Source: a virus. Taken from it: DNA of 36,677 bases. Location: positions 1 to 36,677 of the IMG/VR virus record IMGVR_UViG_3300042691_014417; one strand, 5' to 3'. Shown piece by piece: positions 24,380 to 32,675 of the stretch (its first letter is position 1; each line of letters starts with the position of its first letter). The notes beneath the pieces were generated by a model. It ran no database searches, had not been told where the DNA came from, and saw nothing but the letters and a program-made list of their open reading frames with translations. Both the position numbers and the translations under genes were made by a program.

Positions 24380-27271
24380 ATGCCGATAAATTTCCCGAAT
24401 TCACCAAGCATTGGAGCTACCTACGACTACGAAGGTATTCATTATATTTACAATGGTGTAGGCTGGGTCAACAAAAGTATTTTTGGTATTTCAGCTGGAA
24501 CTAACATTAGCTTTACTAATTACAATGGTACTGGTCCTATAGTTATATCTACAACGAGTTCTGGCGGTATAACAAGTGCAGTGACTTCCTTTAATGGTCT
24601 TACTGGAGATGTGGTTGGTGTATCTAGTTTTAATGGTTACACTGGTGGGGTTACTGGTTGGGCGTATTACAATGATGGTATTAATAGCGGTTTAGATACC
24701 GACTTAATACAGGGAATATCAGGGCAAAGATTTGTTGAAAATCTTCAGACCGGACTTTTATATGGGGGTCTTCTTCAAGTAAATGCTGGAAACTCTGCTT
24801 ATTTTGATGTTTCCGCTGGGGTTGGAATTATTTCTACAGCAGGCGCATCTTTAACTGCATATCCAACCCCGTCGTTAAGTTATATAACATGGAGTTCGTT
24901 TACTGGAGTGACTGTAACTGGTATTACTTCTGATGAAGAAACTTGGATTTCGATTAATTCTTCTGGAAATTTAGTACAACAAAACACTAAATGGTTGGAT
25001 AGCCAGTTCGATAATTCAATTCCTCTAGGCGTATTGATTCATCCAAACAACACAACCATAAACTTCGCAGTTGCCATTCCCCATGTGGCATACGGTCAAC
25101 CTTCACAGCTAGATCCATTTGTAAGAGCATTCGGGCCAATCAAAATTTCTGGCCACGAAATAAGCGCAAACGGAGCCAATTTACAAGTAAATAAGAGCAC
25201 TGGTGCTGCATATCTGATTGGTAGGAATTACGCTACAAATCCCAGCAGTCCAAACGTAGTAGAAGATACAAATGCTACTCCAATCAGCACGATGTATCGA
25301 TACTATAGAGATGGTTCTGGTAAATTTACAGTAGTTACAAATTCATCCATAGATCCTAGTAAATATGATGATGGAACTGGAACTTTAAATACAGTACCCG
25401 GTGGTCAATATACCATTCAGAGACTTTTTTTCCTACCCGGTGTTCCAACTGTTCTTGCATCATACTATGGAAGAGAACTATACAATTCTATAGAAACTGC
25501 ACAAGCAAACATTCCGTTTGAACAATTTACTGAAGATGATTCTACTGCTAGCCTTGGTGTGTTTGCAGGATATTTGATTGTTAAGAGTGGAGCAACACAA
25601 TTAAATAACACCGCTGATGCTAAATTCATCAACTCTGGAATTTTTAGAAATCTTTCTAACATCGGTGGCGGTGGAGTTGCCGCAACTAGCCTTGACGATT
25701 TGAGTGATGTCACTATAACTTCAGCAGCAAACGGCCAAGTACTTAAATATAGTAGCGGGGTGTGGGTTAATGATTCAGTTTCAAATCTCAACTTAGTATC
25801 GGCAGCTGTTGCAGGGTCTGGTATCAATGTTTCCGGTGCTACTGGATCTGTTACTATTACCAATACTGGTGTCTTGAGTTTTAATGGCAATACAGGAGCA
25901 GTTCAAGGCGTTTCGTCCATTAACGGAAGCACTGGTGCAATTACCAATGTTGCATTTACGAATGTGGCACAGACCTTTAGTGCTTTGCAAAGTTTCAGTG
26001 TTGGTGTTAGTGCAGGATATGTTGATACCGATACCATAAAAAGTGATTTATTGACTATAGATCCTTTTAATTTGTTTCCTGATTCTACAGGAATTAGATT
26101 ATATCAAGATAATGGAATTTCCCAATATTATACTACTATAAAGGGAGCAGGACCAAATGCATCTGCAAACCAAACTATTACTTTACCTAATGATACTGGC
26201 ATAGTTGCACTTACTAAAAATGTAGTAAGTAGTTTTAACGGCAATACAGGAGCAGTTCAAGGTGTATCAGCTGCTGTTGCCGGATCTGGTATTAGCGTAT
26301 CTGGTGCAACTGGTTCTGTTACCATTACTAATACTGGTGTCTTGAGTTTTAATGGCAATACAGGAGCAGTTCAAGGTGTATCATCCATTAATGGAAATAC
26401 TGGTGCGATTACTAATGTTGCATTTACGAATGTAAATAATAATTTCAGCGTAACTCAAAACTTTGCACAAGGTCTTACTGCTGCAAATACGGTTGAGTTT
26501 TATGCAGATACGAGTTATTTCTATTCATCAATAAAGGGAAATAGATTCTTAACTGTTTCGCCGGGTGCGCAGAATTTTATAAGTGGTAATGGTGCTTCGT
26601 CAATTATTATTAATCAATCTGCTGGCAATGCAGTTTATATTGGTGATGCTGATATAGCAAACAACGGAACCTATATTCGTGTAGAAGATAATACTTCAGC
26701 CATTGCTTTTAATTATAATACAACTTCATATACATTCCCAACAACCGTTGGAAGTCCGGGACAAGTTTTAACTACAAATGGATCTAATCCTGCGACCTTG
26801 TCGTGGAGTACAGCAACGGGATCTGGTGGGGGGGTATCTTCATTCAATGGATTGACTGGAGCTGTGGAAGGAGTATCATCTCTTATTGGGGGTACTGGAA
26901 TTTCTGTGTCCGGTGCTACTGGAACTGTAACGGTAACCAATCAGGGTGTAAGAACTTTTAACGGTGCTACTGGAGACATATCATATTCTGGATTAAGTAG
27001 ATATATTACTAGCATTTCAACAAACACAAATGCGGGATCTACTGCTGGTACTGATTTCGTTTACATATGCACGGCGGGTCTTACATTAACCTTACCCACA
27101 GCGGCATCAAATACAAATAGATATTCTGTCAAGAATACAAGTTCATCTGTAGTAAAAGTTTTTACAACATCATCTCAATCTATCGATGGTATAACTCTTG
27201 GTTATAATTTGACTAGACAATATCAAGCAGTTGATTTAGTAAGTGATGGTTCTAATTGGTTTGTAATCTAA
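24380..27271 (+). CDS. Long repetitive tail fibre-like protein
   Basis: This 963-residue protein begins with FPNSPSIGATYDYEG, then YNGVGWV, a common anchor motif in phage tail proteins. It then carries many copies of a motif of the form SxFNGxTGAVxGV and SGATGSVTITNTG, which suggests a beta-rich fibre shaft. The C-terminus (LTLPTAASNTNRYSVKN, then SSSVVKVFTTSSQSIDG and LVSDGSNWFVI) is the standard tip/knob end of many phage fibres. A 170-base segment is duplicated 468 bases apart (25796-25965 and 26264-26433), with a looser third copy near 26877. It is likely a host-binding fibre and is followed by two more fibre-type proteins. Confidence 0.85.
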   Translation: MPINFPNSPSIGATYDYEGIHYIYNGVGWVNKSIFGISAGTNISFTNYNGTGPIVISTTSSGGITSAVTSFNGLTGDVVGVSSFNGYTGGVTGWAYYNDGINSGLDTDLIQGISGQRFVENLQTGLLYGGLLQVNAGNSAYFDVSAGVGIISTAGASLTAYPTPSLSYITWSSFTGVTVTGITSDEETWISINSSGNLVQQNTKWLDSQFDNSIPLGVLIHPNNTTINFAVAIPHVAYGQPSQLDPFVRAFGPIKISGHEISANGANLQVNKSTGAAYLIGRNYATNPSSPNVVEDTNATPISTMYRYYRDGSGKFTVVTNSSIDPSKYDDGTGTLNTVPGGQYTIQRLFFLPGVPTVLASYYGRELYNSIETAQANIPFEQFTEDDSTASLGVFAGYLIVKSGATQLNNTADAKFINSGIFRNLSNIGGGGVAATSLDDLSDVTITSAANGQVLKYSSGVWVNDSVSNLNLVSAAVAGSGINVSGATGSVTITNTGVLSFNGNTGAVQGVSSINGSTGAITNVAFTNVAQTFSALQSFSVGVSAGYVDTDTIKSDLLTIDPFNLFPDSTGIRLYQDNGISQYYTTIKGAGPNASANQTITLPNDTGIVALTKNVVSSFNGNTGAVQGVSAAVAGSGISVSGATGSVTITNTGVLSFNGNTGAVQGVSSINGNTGAITNVAFTNVNNNFSVTQNFAQGLTAANTVEFYADTSYFYSSIKGNRFLTVSPGAQNFISGNGASSIIINQSAGNAVYIGDADIANNGTYIRVEDNTSAIAFNYNTTSYTFPTTVGSPGQVLTTNGSNPATLSWSTATGSGGGVSSFNGLTGAVEGVSSLIGGTGISVSGATGTVTVTNQGVRTFNGATGDISYSGLSRYITSISTNTNAGSTAGTDFVYICTAGLTLTLPTAASNTNRYSVKNTSSSVVKVFTTSSQSIDGITLGYNLTRQYQAVDLVSDGSNWFVI
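25796..26433 (+). repeat. 170-base direct repeat, 468-base period, in the fibre gene
   Basis: Bases 25796-25965 recur at 26264-26433 at a 468-base (156-residue) offset and high identity, with an exact core AATACTGGTGTCTTGAG that continues for over 40 bases. A shorter version of the inner motif is also found near 26231 and 26835. Confidence 0.85.
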
Positions 27272-27281
27272 CGGAGAAAAT

Positions 27282-28145
27282 ATGGCATACAGTATTCAAA
27301 GCATCAACGAATATGTTCTTCCGGCTTGTGCTCAATCGGAAAATCCAAATCAATTAGATACTATTTTCTTTTCTGATTTTCATCAAAACGCAAATCCAAC
27401 AATAGCAGTACCCTCTCAGGGAGCAGTTTTTTATGCACCATCTGGCAACGGTGGGGCACATACAAGTAATACTGCCGCTCATTTTGAAGCGTTTGGAATA
27501 ACATTTGCTTCTGGTGTCGTATCAGTATCTACTGGTGGTACTAGCAATTCTACAGGATATGGTGGATTAGCGACATCTGCCGTTATTATTCCGGGCATTC
27601 CTACACCGGATTCTGGATTAGTAACCAAATATGAATGTGAAATTCTTATACGAACAGATAGCACTATTCATGGAAACTCTCCAACTACAAATAGAGGATA
27701 TTATCGATTTGGATTTATGAGCAGCACCACAAATACTGTTCCTGCCGATGGCGTTTATTTTGAATTTTTATGTGATGGTACTACGACAGATACAAATTGG
27801 AATATAGTTTTTAGAAAAGATAACTCTCAAGACAGAGTTGCAACTACCACTGCTGTGACAGCATCGAAAACATATAGATTATATTTGTGTGTAGAAAGAG
27901 ATACTTCTGGAAATTATCTTACTACATATAAAATTAAAAATTTAACCGACAATACAAATGAAGAAACTACTGCTGCTCCGACAACTACAGCAAGATATCC
28001 GAGTGCAACTGGTGATTATATGGGTATAGTTTTAACAAATTCAAAAATCACAACTACTTCTACTACTGCAAGATTAGTTTTTGTTGATTATATTGCTGGT
28101 AGGATTAGAAGACCTGTTACTAGAGAAATTTTATTATTCGCATAA
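27282..28145 (+). CDS. Fibre/adhesin-type protein, paralogue 1
   Basis: The 287-residue protein starts MAYSIQSINE and is a clear paralogue of the next gene. Its core (YECEILIRTDS, then YRFGFMSSTTN, DGVYFEFLCDGTT, WNIVFRKDN, TYRLYLCVERDTSGNY) has the alternating strand pattern of concanavalin-like jelly rolls often seen at fibre ends. The shared C-terminus is VDYIAGRIRRPVTREIL. It has a good ribosome-binding site, GGAG (27273-27276), five bases before the ATG. Receptor or glycan binding is plausible but not shown. Confidence 0.7.
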   Translation: MAYSIQSINEYVLPACAQSENPNQLDTIFFSDFHQNANPTIAVPSQGAVFYAPSGNGGAHTSNTAAHFEAFGITFASGVVSVSTGGTSNSTGYGGLATSAVIIPGIPTPDSGLVTKYECEILIRTDSTIHGNSPTTNRGYYRFGFMSSTTNTVPADGVYFEFLCDGTTTDTNWNIVFRKDNSQDRVATTTAVTASKTYRLYLCVERDTSGNYLTTYKIKNLTDNTNEETTAAPTTTARYPSATGDYMGIVLTNSKITTTSTTARLVFVDYIAGRIRRPVTREILLFA

Positions 28146-28146
28146 T

Positions 28147-29046
28147 ATGGCATACAGTATACGAAGTATAAATGAAAATGTATTGGTTGGATCTGTTAAT
28201 AATGATAATCCAAACCAATTAGATTTTATTTTATTTACAGATTTTCTTCAACTAGCTGCTGCTTCAAACGCATTAAGTGTTTCGGGAGGGGGATTTGCTA
28301 GTACAACTGGAAACGGCGGAACCTCTACTTTTACTTCTGCTGCATTTGCTGCTTATTTAGGATTCACTACTGGTGATATAAAAGATTGTAATGGTGTTGT
28401 TAACATGAACACTGGATCAACCTCAAACAATAGCGGATATATTTCACATGGAACGAGTACGAATATTTTGCCGGGTATTCCAACACCGGGATCTGGTCTG
28501 ATTACAAAATATGAAGCAGAATGTGGAATAGTTCTTCAAGCAGTTCCAGATTTATTAAGCACTACAAGTGGTGCATATAGATTTGGATTTATGAATTCTG
28601 TTACAAATGCAGAACCTACTGATGGGATTTATTTAGAATTTGAATCAGATTCTGCTCAGTTACCGGGAGATGGCACATGGAATTTAGTTATTCGTAAAGA
28701 CGGAACCGGAGAAAGAATCGATACTGGTGTAGTTGTTGATGAATTTGGTGAAACTGGATTATCATATAGATTATATCTTTGTGTAGAAAGAAATTCTTCT
28801 GGAACAATTTCAATAACTTATAAAATAAAAAACAGAACTTTTGGAGTTCCTGTGACAGATACAGAAGTCACAACTACAGCATCAAACACCGCATTTTATC
28901 CTAGTGCTAATAATGATTATATGGGATTAAATTTAATTGTAACAAAATTAACAGATGTTCGCGCATCTGCTAGTGTTCTATATTGCGATTACATTGGTTG
29001 TAGAATTAGAAGACCGCTTGAAAGAGAAATTTTAATAGGAAATTAA
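28147..29046 (+). CDS. Fibre/adhesin-type protein, paralogue 2
   Basis: The 299-residue protein matches the previous gene over its full length: MAYSIRSINE, NPNQLDFILFTDF, PGIPTPGSGLITKYE, YRFGFMNS, DGIYLEFESD, YRLYLCVERNSSG and CDYIGCRIRRPLEREIL. The middle and loops differ, as expected of duplicated receptor-binding proteins that evolve new specificity. The ATG at 28147 lines up with the paralogue's start; an in-frame TTG-started extension upstream is not needed. There is no clear ribosome-binding site, and only a one-base gap from the gene before. Confidence 0.72.
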   Translation: MAYSIRSINENVLVGSVNNDNPNQLDFILFTDFLQLAAASNALSVSGGGFASTTGNGGTSTFTSAAFAAYLGFTTGDIKDCNGVVNMNTGSTSNNSGYISHGTSTNILPGIPTPGSGLITKYEAECGIVLQAVPDLLSTTSGAYRFGFMNSVTNAEPTDGIYLEFESDSAQLPGDGTWNLVIRKDGTGERIDTGVVVDEFGETGLSYRLYLCVERNSSGTISITYKIKNRTFGVPVTDTEVTTTASNTAFYPSANNDYMGLNLIVTKLTDVRASASVLYCDYIGCRIRRPLEREILIGN

Positions 29047-29047
29047 T

Positions 29048-29257
29048 ATGGCTAGACCTCTAAGTGTTGTTAAAATAAATGATCCAAACGATCCAGATGT
29101 ATTAATATATGATCTAAGAGAATCTGAAAGATTTATATACATCGGTGAATTGTTACAAAACCCAAATAAAGCTATTGTGCAAGAAATAGATAGCGGAAGA
29201 GTGTTTATTACTATAAACGCATCTGTATTTGAAGAAGTTTCTGTGGGGGAATATTGA
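29048..29257 (+). CDS. Unknown small protein in the virion block
   Basis: The protein has 69 residues, starts MARPLSVVKIND and has no recognised domain. It lies one base after the second paralogue and before the baseplate-like gene. A short beta-rich protein (FIYIGELL, KAIVQEIDSGRVFITI) could be a small structural or chaperone protein. Position in the virion operon is the only clue. Confidence 0.6.
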   Translation: MARPLSVVKINDPNDPDVLIYDLRESERFIYIGELLQNPNKAIVQEIDSGRVFITINASVFEEVSVGEY

Positions 29258-29268
29258 TCAAAACATTT

Positions 29269-29276
29269 ACTAAATA
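29269..29276 (+). promoter_or_regulatory. Late-type promoter box, leaderless
   Basis: ACTAAATA keeps the TAAATA core of the T4 late box. Exactly five bases separate it from the ATG at 29282, which places the expected +1 at the start codon. The gap 29258-29281 has no ribosome-binding site. Confidence 0.45.
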
Positions 29277-29281
29277 TTGAT

Positions 29282-29722
29282 ATGCCAGCAGGAAGATATG
29301 ACATCATCGCAGAACAAGGAGCCTCCTTCAAGATCCAATTTGATTATCTGTATGCTGGAGTTGGGGGCACAGGTATAAACCTTGAAAATTTTACTTGTCA
29401 GATGCAAGTTAGAAAATCTGCCTATGATTCTAAAATTTTGTTAGATGCTTCTATTTCCGGTCTTACTTATGGGGGAGTGACTGGTTATTATGAACCCGGA
29501 GTCATAACTGGAACTACAGCCAGTGGGGGGATTTATCTTAATCAAGATATTCAGGGAATTACCAGAACTGGTGGCATTTACATTAATGTTCCTCATACGG
29601 TAACTAGATATTTCCCAGTAGGAAGACATTTTTATGATCTTGAACTTACTAATTCCGTAAGCGGTGATGTCACAAGATTACTAGAGGGAACATTTGAAGT
29701 TACTAAAGAGGTAACTCGCTAA
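29282..29722 (+). CDS. Baseplate/virion protein with Ig-like fold (BppU N-terminus type)
   Basis: The 146-residue protein follows a pattern widespread in phages: a MPAGRYDIIAEQGASFKIQF start, then INLENFTCQMQVRKSAYDSKILLD, and an end of FYDLELTNSVSGDVTRLLEG, then FEVTKEVTR. It is like the first domain of BppU-type baseplate upper proteins, an Ig-like sandwich that mounts fibres. It overlaps the next gene by one base. Its likely job is to connect the adhesins here to the baseplate or to other virion parts. Confidence 0.7.
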   Translation: MPAGRYDIIAEQGASFKIQFDYLYAGVGGTGINLENFTCQMQVRKSAYDSKILLDASISGLTYGGVTGYYEPGVITGTTASGGIYLNQDIQGITRTGGIYINVPHTVTRYFPVGRHFYDLELTNSVSGDVTRLLEGTFEVTKEVTR

Positions 29723-31791
29723 TGGAGATACTAAATCCATACGGCTCGGATTTTGATAAAATAGTAAGAATAGCTCCTACTAGATATTCTGCTAGAATTA
29801 AAGTAAATCTACCAAATCAATCAAATTACGCAACGGTAGATGTTCCGGGGCCATTTTTAACAGATGATGTAAGTGTTGAAAGTTTTTTATTAAGATTTGC
29901 ATATAGTCCAGAAGAAACACAACAAGGGCAAATTCTTTCGTCGCCATTTATTGATTTCACCGTATATAAGGGTGGACCTTCTGGTGGATATGCTCCAGCA
30001 TTTTATCAGCCAAATCAAGGAGTGCATAAATTTACTTTAGCCGACAGCTTTCCTTATTATTTTAATGATACGGCTGTAGATAATCAATTAAAAACAAGAT
30101 TTAATGATCTTGGATTTAAATTTTATATTTGGCCAAATTCAAGTATTATACCCGGTGATCAAACATCACTAACAAGCACCGCATTTAATAATGCTTTAAT
30201 AAATGATATAACTTCAAAATCAACATCATTTTTCGGAACGTCATATTCATTTGGTACTACCGCAAATATAATGCTTGATTTTGAAAATTGGTTCAGCACC
30301 GCTATGAATGGTGTTTCAGTCCCTTATCCACCGGGATCATTGAGTGGCCTTACAGCTATAGATACACAATTTCATGATAATGTTTTAGATTTAGATCCGG
30401 GATATACCGGAAACACTCTGACAAGAATTTATAATGGACCAATTAACCGATATGCAACCAATCAATACATTCAGTTATTTAACAATTTAAAAACTCTTTA
30501 TGGACCTAATATAAAGTTATCTCATTATGGATGGGGTATGGAATTTGAACTTTATTCACAGGTAACATCATATCTTTATGGTGTAGATGGTTGGACATTT
30601 GATGCTAATTTCGGCAATACATGGACTGCATCTAGAGGTTTAACGTGGGATGTTGGAAATCCTTCTGGTCCATTTAGCAACATTTATTTTTTAAGTAATT
30701 TTGCTAAAAATAATATAACTATTGATGGAATCTCTTTAGCCAATCTTCCAGATGAACAACAACGTCTATTAGATGATGCTGCCGAGAGATTTACTCAACA
30801 TGCTCTTATACAACAGAGAGATGCTTATACTGTACAAGATTATTTGACACCTCAATATTATCAATATATTCCCAGTAAGCTTGCTACAAGTTTTTATCAA
30901 AATTTAGGATATACATTTAATGCCAGTGGAAGAACTCCCGCAACCTATAGCAACTTTGAAAGATGGAGAACTGCTTATCTAAATGTTGCAGAACGAGTAT
31001 CTGGAACAACATTGCCTGCTGGAATAACTAGAAGAAGATCTATATTACCGATCTTTAGTTTTATTTACATTGAAGGATGGGCAACTACTGAAGGATCTGT
31101 TGCCATGCCAGTAGCTGATCAATATTTAAATTTATACAAATATCGACAATTAGGCGGAAACGGTTTAAATCTTTGGTCAGCAACTAATTTTTATTATACA
31201 AACGCTGCAACCGCGCCAATAGTTAAAAGAAATATCATTTCTACTATTTTAGGATTAACTTTTGATGTGGCAAACGATACTTTCTGGTTCCCTCATCTTG
31301 GTTTAACTGGAATGACATGGGGCACTCCAGCAGCTAAAACATATTTGCTAGGATTATATAATGATTTCTTTTATCAATCTTGCCAAAGAGCAAAGACAAT
31401 TCTCTCTGATGTATATCCTTACCGAGTTGGAAATGCAGAATCTCCAGCTAGTATTTATTTTGAATTAGCAGCAAAGAGTTTGGCCGCAGGAACCACATTT
31501 AATAATGTGACATTCCATGTAAGACTAAGAAATCAATTGACGGATGGAAATATAATTGATTATGCATTCAATCCATCAACCATTCAGGCAGGAGCAACAT
31601 CTTCGCTTGGAATAATACCTTTGGGGAATACTTTACCAATAAGAGTTGATGCTTGGGTAGATGGAATTCCAACCGGAAATACTCTGGGGATTCACGGATT
31701 TACATTCAACGTAAGAAATTACACAGATAGTAATTCTCTACTTGGTACGTTTAATGTAAAATTTGATTATGATAATTATGATTCTGCTTGA
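29722..31791 (+). CDS. Large virion protein with hyaluronidase-like (GH56) motif, putative glycosidase
   Basis: The 689-residue protein has no confident match. Its middle looks like a TIM-barrel hydrolase: ANIMLDFENW (181-190), close to the catalytic segment VIDFExW of hyaluronidases of family GH56, where the Asp-x-Glu pair is catalytic (here Asp186 and Glu188); then KLSHYGWGMEFELYS (265-279), and ILPIFSFIYIEGW (441-453) with YRQLGGNGLNLWSA (474-487), like the last barrel strands. The first 130 residues (Ig-like) and the last ~120 are beta-rich. A tail-borne enzyme that cuts a host surface polysaccharide would fit its place after the fibre genes. It is also possible that it is inactive or only binds sugar. 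Confidence 0.5.
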   Translation: MEILNPYGSDFDKIVRIAPTRYSARIKVNLPNQSNYATVDVPGPFLTDDVSVESFLLRFAYSPEETQQGQILSSPFIDFTVYKGGPSGGYAPAFYQPNQGVHKFTLADSFPYYFNDTAVDNQLKTRFNDLGFKFYIWPNSSIIPGDQTSLTSTAFNNALINDITSKSTSFFGTSYSFGTTANIMLDFENWFSTAMNGVSVPYPPGSLSGLTAIDTQFHDNVLDLDPGYTGNTLTRIYNGPINRYATNQYIQLFNNLKTLYGPNIKLSHYGWGMEFELYSQVTSYLYGVDGWTFDANFGNTWTASRGLTWDVGNPSGPFSNIYFLSNFAKNNITIDGISLANLPDEQQRLLDDAAERFTQHALIQQRDAYTVQDYLTPQYYQYIPSKLATSFYQNLGYTFNASGRTPATYSNFERWRTAYLNVAERVSGTTLPAGITRRRSILPIFSFIYIEGWATTEGSVAMPVADQYLNLYKYRQLGGNGLNLWSATNFYYTNAATAPIVKRNIISTILGLTFDVANDTFWFPHLGLTGMTWGTPAAKTYLLGLYNDFFYQSCQRAKTILSDVYPYRVGNAESPASIYFELAAKSLAAGTTFNNVTFHVRLRNQLTDGNIIDYAFNPSTIQAGATSSLGIIPLGNTLPIRVDAWVDGIPTGNTLGIHGFTFNVRNYTDSNSLLGTFNVKFDYDNYDSA

Positions 31792-31815
31792 TTTTTTTTC
31801 TATATTTGCTATTAT
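31788..31815 (+). promoter_or_regulatory. Promoter for dut, leaderless type
   Basis: TTGATT (31788-31793), a 16-nt spacer and TATTAT (31810-31815) are followed by exactly six bases and the dut ATG at 31822. The -35 box contains the stop codon of the gene before (31789-31791). No ribosome-binding site. Confidence 0.65.
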
Positions 31816-31821
31816 TTTCTT

Positions 31822-32328
31822 ATGGAATCACTAGGAATTTTTAAGTTACATCCCACGGTCATGAACCCGTCTCTTGCTACAGCAAATTCGGCCTGTGTTG
31901 ATGTCTATGCGTTCATTCAAAATAAAGAAATCTCAGTCTATGATCGGTACAATAATAAAAGTACTATTAAGACTGACGAGAAATCAGTCTCCATTCGCAT
32001 TGGACCCAAGGAAAGAATCCTAGTCCCCACAGGAATAATTCTTGACATTCCAAAGCACTTCTCAGTGCGTATGCATCCTCGCTCTGGTCTTGCGATCAAG
32101 AAGGGTCTGGCTCTGGTCAACTGCGAAGGCGTAATCGACTGCGACTATGTGGAAGAACTAATGATTCCGCTAGTCAACACAAGCGATATTTCGTATGATA
32201 TCGGTCATCAAGAACGAGTTGCCCAAATGGAACTTGTTCGTACTGAACATTTTGTTTATCATCATATCTCTGAAAGACCAAGTATAAAGACAGATAGAAG
32301 CGGTGGCTTCGGGAGCACAGGCGAATGA
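31822..32328 (+). CDS. dut: dUTPase
   Basis: The 168-residue protein has all five motifs of trimeric dUTPases: ACVDVYA (24-30), HPRSGLA (85-91), GVIDCDY (103-109), GHQERVAQ (128-135) and DRSGGFGSTG (158-167). It hydrolyses dUTP to dUMP, keeping uracil out of phage DNA and feeding dTMP synthesis. There is an extra loop of about 20 residues between motif I and II (around residues 35-55). It opens the second DNA metabolism block, separated from the first by the glycan and fibre genes. It overlaps the next gene by four bases (ATGA). Confidence 0.95.
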   Translation: MESLGIFKLHPTVMNPSLATANSACVDVYAFIQNKEISVYDRYNNKSTIKTDEKSVSIRIGPKERILVPTGIILDIPKHFSVRMHPRSGLAIKKGLALVNCEGVIDCDYVEELMIPLVNTSDISYDIGHQERVAQMELVRTEHFVYHHISERPSIKTDRSGGFGSTGE

Positions 32329-32645
32329 ACAGAGAAGAACTTTTTAAGCATCATGAAGAGCTGTCTCAAACTGCTCTTCAAATCATGAAGAAGAAGAATC
32401 ACGACTACGCTGGAAATAGCGGAGCACAACCATTTGCAAATTTTGAACGATGTGAAGCAATGGGTATTTGCAGCACAGAACAAGGATTTCTTGTCCGTAT
32501 CACAGATAAGGTATCTCGCCTGAGTACCTTTGCAAATGCGGGAAAACTAGTAGTCGATAACGAAGGTTATCAGGACGCAATTCTAGACATCATGAACTAT
32601 TGTGTTCTATTCTCGGCTTATATAAAGTCAAAGGATGATGCTTGA
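32325..32645 (+). CDS. Nucleotide modification-associated domain protein (DUF1599-like)
   Basis: The 106-residue protein follows the DUF1599/Nmad1 pattern: KKKNHDYAG, PFANFERCE, then FLVRITDKVSRLSTF and QDAILDIMNYCVLF. This all-helical family is related to MazG/dUTPase-like pyrophosphohydrolases and is found next to nucleotide-modification genes. Next to dut, it could act on a nucleotide or help control dNTP pools. Its stop codon is inside the -35 box of the gp43 promoter. Confidence 0.8.
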   Translation: MNREELFKHHEELSQTALQIMKKKNHDYAGNSGAQPFANFERCEAMGICSTEQGFLVRITDKVSRLSTFANAGKLVVDNEGYQDAILDIMNYCVLFSAYIKSKDDA

Positions 32646-32669
32646 TTTGTGTTCAACTGCCAGTATAAT
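32642..32669 (+). promoter_or_regulatory. Promoter for gp43, leaderless type
   Basis: TTGATT (32642-32647), a 16-nt spacer and TATAAT (32664-32669) are followed by exactly six bases and the ATG at 32676. The TGA stop of the gene before is at 32643-32645, within the -35 box. This excludes the upstream in-frame GTG at 32649 as a start. Confidence 0.7.
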
Positions 32670-32675
32670 CGATAC

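Noticed and set aside
31780-31800. Intrinsic terminator after the large virion gene (run of eight T)
   Set aside because: There is no stable GC-containing stem before the T run; it is part of the dut promoter spacer.
32649-32675. Upstream GTG start for gp43 adding nine residues
   Set aside because: It lies within the promoter spacer and -10 region; the protein family start and the fixed six-base spacing favour ATG 32676.
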